From contig JASHSX010000002.1 in assembly GCA_030040865.1 (NCBI GenBank), positions 1 through 19,819 on the forward strand: a DNA stretch of 19,819 bases. The letters are read 5' to 3'. Within the stretch, counting starts at the first letter, position 1; every line of letters starts with the position of its first letter. Under the pieces are notes generated by a model that searched no databases, was not told the DNA's origin, and saw only the letters and a list, made by a program, of their open reading frames with translations. The DNA comes from Thermoplasmata archaeon (GTDB taxonomy: Archaea; Thermoplasmatota; Thermoplasmata; Lutacidiplasmatales; UBA184). Both the position numbers and the translations under genes were made by a program. Positions 13,039 through 19,819 of the stretch are shown piece by piece.

Positions 13039-13473
13039 ATGACCCCCGAGGACCGGCCGTTCCTGTGGATCTTCCTCGCGGTCGGGATCGCACTCGCGAT
13101 CTCGGTCGGTTTCGGCGGGCTGGCGTGGCCGAACGATCCACCCCCCGGCCCGAACGCGCCGGTGGTCCACGTGACGAACGTGCGATGGACTCCCAGCGGC
13201 TGCGGGCTCGCTCCGGTGATCGGAACGGGGGCCAACGGGCCCGCCGGCGGCCGGTTGACCGTCGACGTACCCCTCGGGAACGCATCGCTCGCTCGCTCGT
13301 GCGTCTTCCTCGGGGTCGGCGCCGCCACTCCGGGGTTCTCCGTGGTCAACGGAACGATGATCGTGCAGCTTCTCTACGACCAGCTCACCGTGCTCTACGT
13401 GACCGTGTTGTCCCCGCCGACCTACTGGAGCGGGTCGCTCAACCTCACCGTGTCGGTGGAGGCGGTCGGCTAG
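13039..13473 (+). CDS. Small membrane-anchored exported protein, module copy 1
   Basis: A 144-residue protein with no recognised family. Residues 8-28 form one membrane segment (FLWIFLAVGIALAISVGFGG), followed by a Pro-rich linker and a beta-rich exported domain of about 105 residues. The domain starts APVVHVTNVRWTPSGC, with Cys55 and Cys88 33 residues apart, probably a disulfide. The paralogue at 15753-16313 has the same opening (PPVVRVTGATWSVPGC) and the same cysteine spacing. NAS and NGT sequons suggest glycosylation outside the cell. It lies 7 bp before the large membrane protein gene, so the pair is very likely cotranscribed and works together. The fold may be an immunoglobulin-like sandwich (inferred from strand pattern only). 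Confidence 0.8.
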   Translation: MTPEDRPFLWIFLAVGIALAISVGFGGLAWPNDPPPGPNAPVVHVTNVRWTPSGCGLAPVIGTGANGPAGGRLTVDVPLGNASLARSCVFLGVGAATPGFSVVNGTMIVQLLYDQLTVLYVTVLSPPTYWSGSLNLTVSVEAVG

Positions 13474-13480
13474 CGTCGGC

Positions 13481-15748
13481 ATGGCCGCCCGCCCCTCCTC
13501 TCCGGTGCCGGACGCGCCCGGGTCCGCTTCCCCCCCGCCGCCTCGGTCCGATCCGTGGTTCCGTCGGGTCTCGTGGCTGGTGCTCGCCGCCTTCGCCCTG
13601 TTCGTCTACGTCCCGATCGCCAAGGCGCTCTCGCGGGGGGTGTTGTTCGGATACGACTGGTCCGAGTACGCTCTCACCGCCCGCGACTGGCTCACGCACC
13701 AGTCGAACGCGTACGCCTACCCGTCGCCCGTGCTCCCGCTGATCTACGTTCCGTTCGTGGCCGTCACGACGGACCCGGTGGCGATCGGACTCGTCGCGGC
13801 CGCGCTCTCCGGGCTCCTGATCGTGCTGCTGTTCCTCGCCGGCAGCCGGCTCTTCCGGATCGCGTCCGGTTCGGGGTGGGCCGGCCTGCTGGGGGGACTC
13901 ATGCTGGTGACGGCACCGCTGTTCCTCGACGAGGTCGGGTGGGGCGGCCAGTCGCAGTTCCTCGCGATCCTGCTCGGGGTGCTGGCCCTCGCCGTCCTCC
14001 TCGAACGGGTGGTCCTGAGGGACCGCCGCTCGTGGGCGATCGTCGTGGCGCTCCTGCTCACGATCGGGGTGCTGAGCGAACCGTACGCCGAGCTGTACTT
14101 CGTCGTCGCGACCGCGGTCCTTCTCGTGCTCGTCTTCGGCCGCGAGGTCGGGAGGCCCGGTAACCTCCTCACCGGCGCCGCGATCCTCCTCCCGCCGATC
14201 GCGGCCGCGGGGGCGCTCGCAGTGCTCAATCCGGCCACGGCGGCGACCGTCTCTTCGCAGGGTGCCGAGGCCGTGCTCGGGAACCCGGCCGTCTACCCCG
14301 CGCTGTACGTCCGCCTCGCGTTCTACAATCCGGCCCTCGAGCTCCTCTATCCCGTGCTGGTGCTCGCCTATCTCCTCACGCGGGGGGTCCGCCGTTACCC
14401 TGACCCGAGGTTCCGCTGGCTCGTCCCGGCGCTGGCCGTCGCGGAGGTCCCGCAATTCTTCGTCCTGACACCGTGGGTCGACCTCGATCGCGCGTTCTAC
14501 TTCCTGATGGTGCCGTTCGGGGCCATGGTCGCCGAACTGGCGGTCGTCCTGCCGGTGCTGTGGCGGAGAGCCCGCGCGCGCGTCGAAGAGGCGGAGCCTC
14601 CTCGCCCCGCCTCCCCGAGCCGCCGGGTCCGCCCGTACATCGTGCCGACGATCGCTCTCGTGGCCGTGCTCACGGTCGGCGCCCAGATGGGGGTCGCGAC
14701 GCACTCGTACTACGGGTCCCTCACGTACTACAGCTATCCGCAGGGCGACCTCTCGGAGCTGAGCTTCCTGAGGAGCGCGAACGGGTCGGTCCTCTTCGTT
14801 TCCCCGACCTCGAACTTCTTTCCCGCGGCCTGGGCCACGGGGCGTCCTCTGCTGCCCGGACCTCCGGCACAGCCCGCGGCGTTCACTGTGCCGTCGCAGC
14901 AGTCCGCGGTCGAAACGGCCAATGTCCTCACGCTCGGAGGGACGTGGATCGCCGCCGGGGACGTGTGGGCGGTCGACTCGGAACCGGCGGGGACGAGCTC
15001 GGCGCCCGGGATCCTCGAGCTGTCGAGCGACTACCTCCTGGAGACACTCGCGATCGACGACGCGCTCCAGACGATCACGTTCACGACCTCCTCGGCCCCG
15101 AACGTCGTCCAGCTGGACGCCCTCTCCCAGGCGCCCTCGATCGTCCATACCGTGAACGCTACGTCCCTCGTCACCGAGTACGCCTGGCCGGACCTGTCGG
15201 TCACGAAGTCGGTCTCGCTCGCTCCGAACGGTGCGATCGCGGTGACCCTCGACTACGCACTCTCGGGCGCGTCGCTCGAGACGATCAACGCCTCGGTCGA
15301 AGCGCCCGGATACCTTCCGATCTCCGCGGCCGTCCCGGCGCCGAACATGCTCGGCCCCGTCACCCTCACGCAGTCGTACTCGCCGGGGATCGTCCCGATA
15401 CGGTATTCCGACACGGTCGGGGTCTCGGCCTCCGGGCTCGTCGGGAACACGACGTTCCACTCGGCGGGCGGAGGGGTTCCCGCCCACGTGCTCGAGGAGT
15501 TCCACCCCGCCCCGGGGAGCGGAGACCGCTTCGCGGTGGTGCTCGAGATCACGCCCGGGACCCGGGTCTCGCTGCCGGGTTCGGTCGACACCGAGGCCCC
15601 CGCGCTCGCGACGAACGACGTCAACTGGGAAGTCGTGGAGCGCGGCACCAGCAATGCCGTGGTGGAACGGTTCCTGAACGATCCCGAGTTCTCGCTCGAC
15701 TCCGTCACGTCGCACTACCTCGTCTTCCGGACGAACTGGGGCCCGTAG
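13481..15748 (+). CDS. Polytopic membrane protein with large exported domain (GT-C-like), copy 1
   Basis: A 755-residue protein. About ten hydrophobic segments fill residues 29-405, followed by an exported beta-rich domain of about 350 residues. The first exported loop has GVLFGYDWSEYALT (53-66) with Asp59 and a YPSPVLPLIYVP segment. DEVGWGGQSQF (150-160), LSEPYAELYF (198-207) and DLDRAFYFLMVP (334-345) are the other conserved loops. An acidic residue in the first exported loop and an Asp/Arg near a later helix resemble GT-C glycosyltransferases that use lipid-linked sugars, but this is inference. The exported domain begins HSYYGSLTYYSY just after the last helix and ends FLNDPEFSL...FRTNWGP. 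Its paralogue is the gene at 16310. Confidence 0.82.
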   Translation: MAARPSSPVPDAPGSASPPPPRSDPWFRRVSWLVLAAFALFVYVPIAKALSRGVLFGYDWSEYALTARDWLTHQSNAYAYPSPVLPLIYVPFVAVTTDPVAIGLVAAALSGLLIVLLFLAGSRLFRIASGSGWAGLLGGLMLVTAPLFLDEVGWGGQSQFLAILLGVLALAVLLERVVLRDRRSWAIVVALLLTIGVLSEPYAELYFVVATAVLLVLVFGREVGRPGNLLTGAAILLPPIAAAGALAVLNPATAATVSSQGAEAVLGNPAVYPALYVRLAFYNPALELLYPVLVLAYLLTRGVRRYPDPRFRWLVPALAVAEVPQFFVLTPWVDLDRAFYFLMVPFGAMVAELAVVLPVLWRRARARVEEAEPPRPASPSRRVRPYIVPTIALVAVLTVGAQMGVATHSYYGSLTYYSYPQGDLSELSFLRSANGSVLFVSPTSNFFPAAWATGRPLLPGPPAQPAAFTVPSQQSAVETANVLTLGGTWIAAGDVWAVDSEPAGTSSAPGILELSSDYLLETLAIDDALQTITFTTSSAPNVVQLDALSQAPSIVHTVNATSLVTEYAWPDLSVTKSVSLAPNGAIAVTLDYALSGASLETINASVEAPGYLPISAAVPAPNMLGPVTLTQSYSPGIVPIRYSDTVGVSASGLVGNTTFHSAGGGVPAHVLEEFHPAPGSGDRFAVVLEITPGTRVSLPGSVDTEAPALATNDVNWEVVERGTSNAVVERFLNDPEFSLDSVTSHYLVFRTNWGP

Positions 15749-15752
15749 CGAC

Positions 15753-16313
15753 GTGCCGCCGCTCGACGAGGTTGATGACCCACCGCCGCTTGGTCGGAGA
15801 GTGACGCGCGGTCCCGACGCGTCGGGGGAGGCGGCGCCCGTCCCAGCCGATCCGGCGAGGGGATCCCACGAGGGCCGGATCCCGCGTCGCCTCTTCGTGC
15901 TGCTCGCGGCGGTCGTCGTCGTGACGATCGTCACCGCGGGCTTCGCGTGGGGCAGCTACGCTCCCGCCACGCCGATCGCACCACCGGTCGTACGGGTCAC
16001 CGGCGCCACCTGGTCCGTTCCCGGCTGTGACGTGGAGAACGGCTCCAGCCCCGGGATCGTCACCGCCGAAGGGTCCGTCTTCGGCGTCAACGCGACGATC
16101 GAGAACCTCGACCCGGCGGCGTCGTGCGTCCTCTCGGTCCCCCGCGTGACGACCGCCGGGTTCGCCCTCCTCTCCACGGTCTACCCCGGGACGCTCGGCC
16201 CCGCCGGTTCGAGCTCGGCCGTAGGCACGGTGTCCGCGACCGTGCGGGCGCCGCAGGGATGGGTGACCTCGGCGGTCGCCCTGGTGTTCTCGGGAACACA
16301 GGGGTCGCCGTGA
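15753..16313 (+). CDS. Small membrane-anchored exported protein, module copy 2
   Basis: A 186-residue paralogue of the 13039 gene. It has an extra N-terminal cytoplasmic part of about 40 Pro/Asp/Arg-rich residues, one membrane segment at 47-65 (LFVLLAAVVVVTIVTAGFA), then the shared exported domain opening PPVVRVTGATWSVPGC with Cys92 and Cys125. It lies 4 bp after the first large membrane protein and its stop overlaps the next start as GTGA. The GTG at 15753 is the first start; a later GTG (MTRGPDASG) is possible and would shorten the cytoplasmic tail. Confidence 0.78.
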   Translation: MPPLDEVDDPPPLGRRVTRGPDASGEAAPVPADPARGSHEGRIPRRLFVLLAAVVVVTIVTAGFAWGSYAPATPIAPPVVRVTGATWSVPGCDVENGSSPGIVTAEGSVFGVNATIENLDPAASCVLSVPRVTTAGFALLSTVYPGTLGPAGSSSAVGTVSATVRAPQGWVTSAVALVFSGTQGSP

Positions 16314-18577
16314 CCGCGGCCGTCGGGAAGGCGATGGTGGCCGAGCCCGAGGAGGCGGGGCCGCCCTCCGACGGCCGGACGTTCCGGTGGATCTTCGTGC
16401 TGGCGACCGGTCTGTTCCTCGCGCTCGTCTTCCTCTCGATGGCGGCCGTGTTCGCGCAGGGCCTCCTGTTCGGAGGCGACTGGGGGCAGTACGTGCTCAC
16501 GAGCCAGCTCTACTTCAACCACCAGCCGAACACGCTGTACTATCCCGAGCCGGTGCTGCCGTTACTGTACGTCCCGGTCACGCTGCTGTGGGGGAGCTCC
16601 TCGACCTCCGTCGGGTACGCCGCGGACATCGCGGGCGGCCTTCTCCTCCTCGGGATCTACCTGGTCGCCTACCGGTTGTTCTCCGAGCTCACGGGGTCGC
16701 GCTGGGCCGGGCTCACCGGCGCGCTCCTGGTGGCGACGTCCCCGCTCCTGATGGACGAGGTGGGCTGGGCCGGCCAGGCCCAGTTCCTCGCGATCCTGCT
16801 GGGACTCCTCGGCTTCTGGGTGCTGTTCCGCAAGGTCGTTGTCGAGCGGAAGGAGCGCTGGTCGATCGTCGTCGGCGCCCTCCTGGCGCTGAGCGCCCTC
16901 AGCGAGTCGTACTCCGCGCTCTACTTCCTCGTCGCGCTCGCGGCGTGGTTTTTGCTGGCGCACCGGGAGCGGGTGGTCTCGCGGGCGGTGCTGCCGCGGA
17001 TCCTGGCGTGCTTCCTTCCCGCCGTCCTCGCCGTCGCCGCGCTGGCCTTCGCGAACGCTTCGCTCGCCGGCAACGTCCTGGGCCAACCGATCGTCGCCCG
17101 CGTCGCGTACCTGCCGATGTACAAGGCGCTGTACCTCCGGTTCGCGTTCGACAGCTGGGTCCTCCTCGTGCTGTACCCCTCGATCCTGGTGGCGTACCTC
17201 TGCCTCGCCCTCCTCGGCCGGCTCCGGTACGCGCAGGGGGCGTACCGGTGGTTCGTCCCGGCGCTCGCCATCGCCTGGGTCCCGCAGTTCCTGTTCTTCA
17301 CCCCCGTCGTCTACACGGACCGGGCGCTCTACTTCGCCGTCGTCCCGGCCGGGGCGATGGTCGCCCTCCTGGCGCGGGCCCTCCCCACGGTCTGGCGTCG
17401 GGCCATCGACCGGCCCGGCGCCCGCGTCTGGAGGACCCGTTGGGGACGCGTGGCGCGCGACCGGCACGGCTACGCACCGCTGCTTGTCGCGGTGGCGGTG
17501 CTCACAGTCGGCGCCCAGGCCGGGGTCGCCGCCCACTCGTTCTACCACTCCCTCACGTACTACAGCTACGACGCCCAGGTCCTCGAGGAGCTCGAGCAGA
17601 TGCAGTCGAAGAACGGCTCGATGCTCCTCCTCACCCCGAACCTGGGGAACTTCGCCTCGGCCTGGGCCTCGGGCCGCAACACCCTGTTCGGCGCCCCGAT
17701 CCAGCCCGCGACGTTCACGAGAACGGACCAGCAGGCGGCGACGGTCAACGGGAACCTACTCTCCTACGGACCGTCCTGGATCTCCGTGGGCGACACCTGG
17801 GCGATCGACGCCGAGCCGGCCTGGTCGTCCCCGGCGCCCCTCCTCCTGCAGTACTCGGGCCAGTACCTCTTCCCGACGCTCGAGATGAACGACTCGCTCG
17901 GCTGGGTCGCCTACTCCCCGTCGAGCGATCCGTCGCTCGTCGAGAACGTCTCCCTCTTCTCCGCCCCGTCGATCGTCCACCGGAGCAACGCGACCTCGTT
18001 GATCACGCTCTACGCGTGGCCGGGCCTGCTCGTCACCAAGACGATCAGCACCAACGCGGCCGCGGACGTGACGATCGGCTTCCGCTTCGCCCCGTCCGGC
18101 ACGATCGTCCGGGGCGCCGGCTTCGCGTTCTCCCTCCCGAACCCCCGGCACACCCTCGAGACGACGTACTCCGCGGCGATCCCTTCCTCGCTCAAGCTCA
18201 CGCAGGTGTACAAGAACGGCTTCCTGCCGTACCCCTTCTCCGACACGGTCGACCTCTCCGCGAGCGGGTTCACCGGCACGACCGTCTACACGCCGGCGAA
18301 CGCGACGGCGGACGGCACGGTCGTGAGCGTCCTCGCGGCGTCAGCCTCCCCGCCCGGGGGGACGAGCGCGACGTACACGATCGCCCCGGACGGGATGTCG
18401 TCCCTGCCGGCAACCGTGATCGGCGAGTCCACGGTCCTCTCGGCGAACCAGGTCAGCTGGGTCGCGGTCGAGCAGTCGATGGGGACCCCGTTCCTGGAGC
18501 GGTTCCTGAACGACCCGCAGTTCTCGCTGTTCGCGACGACCCCCCACTACCTGTTCTTCGAGACGAACTGGGCGTGA
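16310..18577 (+). CDS. Polytopic membrane protein with large exported domain (GT-C-like), copy 2
   Basis: From GTG 16310 it is also exactly 755 residues. The frame is open from 16124, but the earlier part overlaps the previous gene out of phase and reads as low-complexity Arg/Gly. Every landmark of copy 1 recurs: GLLFGGDWGQYVLT (51-64, Asp57), YYPEPVLPLLYVP, DEVGWAGQAQF (149-159), LSESYSALYF, TDRALYFAVVP (336-346), HSFYHSLTYYSY right after the last helix (409-420), NATSL...YAWP in the ectodomain, and the ending FLNDPQFSL...FETNWA. A signal peptide is absent, as expected for a polytopic protein. Both copies likely make similar but not identical products or form a hetero-complex (inferred). Confidence 0.82.
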   Translation: MTAAVGKAMVAEPEEAGPPSDGRTFRWIFVLATGLFLALVFLSMAAVFAQGLLFGGDWGQYVLTSQLYFNHQPNTLYYPEPVLPLLYVPVTLLWGSSSTSVGYAADIAGGLLLLGIYLVAYRLFSELTGSRWAGLTGALLVATSPLLMDEVGWAGQAQFLAILLGLLGFWVLFRKVVVERKERWSIVVGALLALSALSESYSALYFLVALAAWFLLAHRERVVSRAVLPRILACFLPAVLAVAALAFANASLAGNVLGQPIVARVAYLPMYKALYLRFAFDSWVLLVLYPSILVAYLCLALLGRLRYAQGAYRWFVPALAIAWVPQFLFFTPVVYTDRALYFAVVPAGAMVALLARALPTVWRRAIDRPGARVWRTRWGRVARDRHGYAPLLVAVAVLTVGAQAGVAAHSFYHSLTYYSYDAQVLEELEQMQSKNGSMLLLTPNLGNFASAWASGRNTLFGAPIQPATFTRTDQQAATVNGNLLSYGPSWISVGDTWAIDAEPAWSSPAPLLLQYSGQYLFPTLEMNDSLGWVAYSPSSDPSLVENVSLFSAPSIVHRSNATSLITLYAWPGLLVTKTISTNAAADVTIGFRFAPSGTIVRGAGFAFSLPNPRHTLETTYSAAIPSSLKLTQVYKNGFLPYPFSDTVDLSASGFTGTTVYTPANATADGTVVSVLAASASPPGGTSATYTIAPDGMSSLPATVIGESTVLSANQVSWVAVEQSMGTPFLERFLNDPQFSLFATTPHYLFFETNWA

Positions 18578-18614
18578 GCCGGTGCTCGCCGCGGCGATTT
18601 CGGGTCCACGCCTA

Positions 18615-18625
18615 GCTTCTTAGCC
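18615..18625 (+). promoter_or_regulatory. Possible TATA box of the Cas4-like gene (leaderless)
   Basis: GCTTCTTAGCC is centred about 28 nt before ATG 18648. It separates the nuclease gene from the membrane operon that ends at 18577. Confidence 0.4.
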
Positions 18626-18647
18626 CGGGCCGCGGGAGCGGCGGCCA

Positions 18648-19448
18648 ATGTTGGCCCCGACGGTCGTCCCCGCGCTCGAGCATCTCACGCCCCACGACCT
18701 CGTGACGTACTTCCGGTGCCCGTTCGAGATGGAGCTCGTCCGGGCCGCCCACGCCGAACGCACGACGGGCCGGGCCGGGACGGTGAGGACCCCGCCCGAC
18801 GTGGTGCCGCTGCGGCACTCCCCGATGTTCGCCCCGCCGCTCGGGCATCTCGCCGTCCGCGAGGGCCGGCTCGACCTCGGCGACCACGATCGCCTGGTCT
18901 ACGAGGACGCGGGCGAGGACGACCTGCCGATACTCTTCCCCCCCGAACGGATCCGTCTCGACGCCCGGTTCTCGGAGGGGCACGCGACCCTGGTCGACGC
19001 CGAGCTCGGTCTCGCGGGCCGCCCCGACCTCGTGATCCAGCGCTCCGACGGGAGCTTCGTCCCCGTGGAGTACAAGTCGACCCACCTCTTCGTCGGCTAC
19101 CACGAGGCGCACGGACGCCTCTTCGACACGGTCCAGGCGATCGCCGAGTGCCGGCTCGTGGAGGTCGCTTTCGGGCGGCGGCCGCCGGTCGGGATCGTCC
19201 TGTACGGCGACGCGAAGGGCGGCGGGGAGCACGAAGGGTGGGTCGAGGTCCCCTACGGCGAGCCCGAGGAGCACTGGCTCCGCGCGGTGCTCCGCCAGGT
19301 CCGCGACGATCCCGTCCGCGCCCCGGTGCCGGCCGAGCGCAACTGCGCCGGCTGCGGACCGAACGGCGACGGGCAGTGCCGCTACGCGGCCGCCCGCTAC
19401 GAGGGGCCCCTGCACCGGGTCCGTTTCGCCGCGACGCCCCGCCCGTAG
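18648..19448 (+). CDS. Cas4/Dna2-like PD-(D/E)XK nuclease with Fe-S cysteines
   Basis: A 266-residue protein. The opening YFRCPFEMEL places Cys24 in the position of the first Fe-S cysteine in Cas4 and AddB-type nucleases, and Cys233, Cys236 and Cys244 (NCAGCGPNGDGQC) supply the other three. The nuclease core is GRPDLV (Asp127) and PVEYKST (Glu141, Lys143), followed by a Gln163-containing helix. This is the layout of a 5'-to-3' DNA exonuclease requiring a [4Fe-4S] cluster. No CRISPR array or other cas gene lies in the window, so it is better seen as a solitary Cas4-like protein for DNA repair or an unknown role than as an adaptation protein. At 266 residues it is longer than many Cas4 proteins (about 180-200), the extra length being between Cys24 and Asp127. 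Confidence 0.85.
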   Translation: MLAPTVVPALEHLTPHDLVTYFRCPFEMELVRAAHAERTTGRAGTVRTPPDVVPLRHSPMFAPPLGHLAVREGRLDLGDHDRLVYEDAGEDDLPILFPPERIRLDARFSEGHATLVDAELGLAGRPDLVIQRSDGSFVPVEYKSTHLFVGYHEAHGRLFDTVQAIAECRLVEVAFGRRPPVGIVLYGDAKGGGEHEGWVEVPYGEPEEHWLRAVLRQVRDDPVRAPVPAERNCAGCGPNGDGQCRYAAARYEGPLHRVRFAATPRP

Positions 19449-19479
19449 GCCGGCACCGGGACCGGCCCGCGGCGCAGGA

Positions 19480-19487
19480 TTAAATAT
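19480..19487 (+). promoter_or_regulatory. TATA box of the 23S rRNA transcription unit
   Basis: TTAAATAT, preceded by GGA, stands out sharply from the GC-rich surroundings. It lies about 170 nt before the mature 23S end, so transcription should start near 19508 and include a long processed leader. It shows that the 23S gene has its own promoter. Confidence 0.65.
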
Positions 19488-19507
19488 CACCCGCCCCTCC
19501 CAAACGG

Positions 19508-19655
19508 GCCGCGCCACGGCGCTGCTGTTCGGTCGGCACATGCACCCGCAGAGGCCGGGGCCTCTCCGGGGAAGGGCGAGGGTCCGACCGCCCCTGGCGG
19601 GGGGACCGATGACGCCGATCACACGCGTTCTGGACGCTTGTCAAGCAAAATCAGT
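19508..19655 (+). ncRNA. Structured 5' leader of pre-23S rRNA
   Basis: The leader contains two strong hairpins: AGAGGCC with GGCCTCT at 19550-19565, and GGTCC with GGACC at 19581-19607 enclosing an inner CCGCC-type stem. The last 40 nt should form one strand of the 23S processing stem, whose other strand lies 3' of the gene and outside the window. Confidence 0.5.
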
Positions 19656-19819
19656 GTAGCTGACTCCTGTCAGCTGGGGAATGGCTAGGCTCGGGCGCCG
19701 AAGAAGGACGTGCCAAGCTGCGATAAGCGGTGGGTAGGCGCAAGGAACCCGTGATCCACCGATCTCCGAATCGGAACTCCGGTCCCGCAAGGGACATTCC
19801 GCAAGGAAGGGGAACCCCC
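19656..19819 (+). rRNA. 23S ribosomal RNA, 5' end (runs off the window)
   Basis: From about 19656 the sequence follows the conserved archaeal 23S 5' domain. Recognisable parts are CAGCTGGGGAATGGCT, then GGCTCGGGCGCCGAAGAAGG, then ACGTGCCAAGCTGCGATAAGC, and later GATCTCCGAATCGG. The 5' boundary is set by alignment from memory with haloarchaeal 23S and may be off by a few bases. No 16S rRNA, tRNA-Ala or other rRNA gene lies upstream in this window. About 164 nt of the gene are present. Confidence 0.95.

Noticed and set aside
12836..13042. Possible 68-residue protein linking the nucleotidyltransferase-like gene to the membrane operon
   Set aside because: Both ends have neat ATGA overlaps, but third-position GC is lower than in neighbours, the product is Pro/Arg-rich with no motif, and a promoter-like box lies inside it.
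13445..15934. 829-codon open frame on the minus strand
   Set aside because: It is fully antisense to the first large membrane protein and part of its neighbours. The translation is an Arg/Glu/Asp/Gly-rich string without hydrophobic core or motifs, as expected from the opposite strand of GC-rich genes.
16124..16309. N-terminal extension of the second large membrane protein
   Set aside because: These 62 codons overlap the previous gene in another frame and read as Arg/Gly-rich sequence. GTG 16310 gives the same 755-residue length as the paralogue and a typical 4 nt coupling overlap.
13039..18577. Tandem membrane module as a mobile element or phage insertion
   Set aside because: No integrase, transposase, terminal repeats or tRNA target duplication flank it, and its codon use resembles the rest of the window. 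Simple tandem duplication followed by divergence is enough.
18648..19448. Sign of a CRISPR-Cas locus
   Set aside because: No direct repeats with regular spacers and no other cas-like gene appear in the window; the Cas4-like gene stands alone.

Overview
The window looks like a piece of a high-GC archaeal chromosome, most likely from the Thermoplasmatota. Evidence for archaea: TATA-like boxes lie about 25-30 nt upstream of several start codons, implying leaderless mRNAs. There is a tRNA-Asn split by a small intron with a bulge-helix-bulge-like fold, neither tRNA encodes CCA, and a 23S rRNA gene carries its own promoter with no 16S gene in the 19 kb before it. Unlinked rRNA genes are a known trait of Thermoplasma and relatives. 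Coding sequence is very GC-rich with strong GC bias at third positions. A soil or sediment Thermoplasmata lineage is a guess, not shown.

Layout. 1-192: the 3' end of a TrkA-C (RCK_C) domain gene. 279-2280: two leftward genes, a radical SAM enzyme and a class I methyltransferase. 2459-4790: a GYD-domain protein, an alpha/beta hydrolase (leftward) and a PPP-family phosphatase. 4920-6994: a tightly coupled aguB-aguA pair that would turn agmatine into putrescine. 7047-7719: a small winged-helix regulator, an intron-containing tRNA-Asn and a CAU-anticodon tRNA. 7818-9999: an aldo/keto reductase converging on, and overlapping by 11 bp, a threonine synthase. 10088-10933: two A-type Fe-S carrier genes (leftward), the second with a striking Cys/Gly-rich insert and tail. 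11052-12839: a class II glutamine amidotransferase followed by a nucleotidyltransferase-like orphan. 13039-18577: a four-gene operon made of two copies of one module, namely a small membrane-anchored protein with a conserved cysteine pair plus a 755-residue polytopic protein with a large exported domain. 18648-19448: a Cas4-like PD-(D/E)XK nuclease with Fe-S cysteines. 19480-19819: the 23S rRNA promoter, leader and 5' end.

Most of the window is housekeeping or metabolic. The two strongest leads are the duplicated membrane module at 13-18.6 kb, which resembles no named system I can identify (GT-C-like at best), and the T-loop intron in tRNA-Asn. No CRISPR array, insertion sequence, integrase or phage gene is visible.
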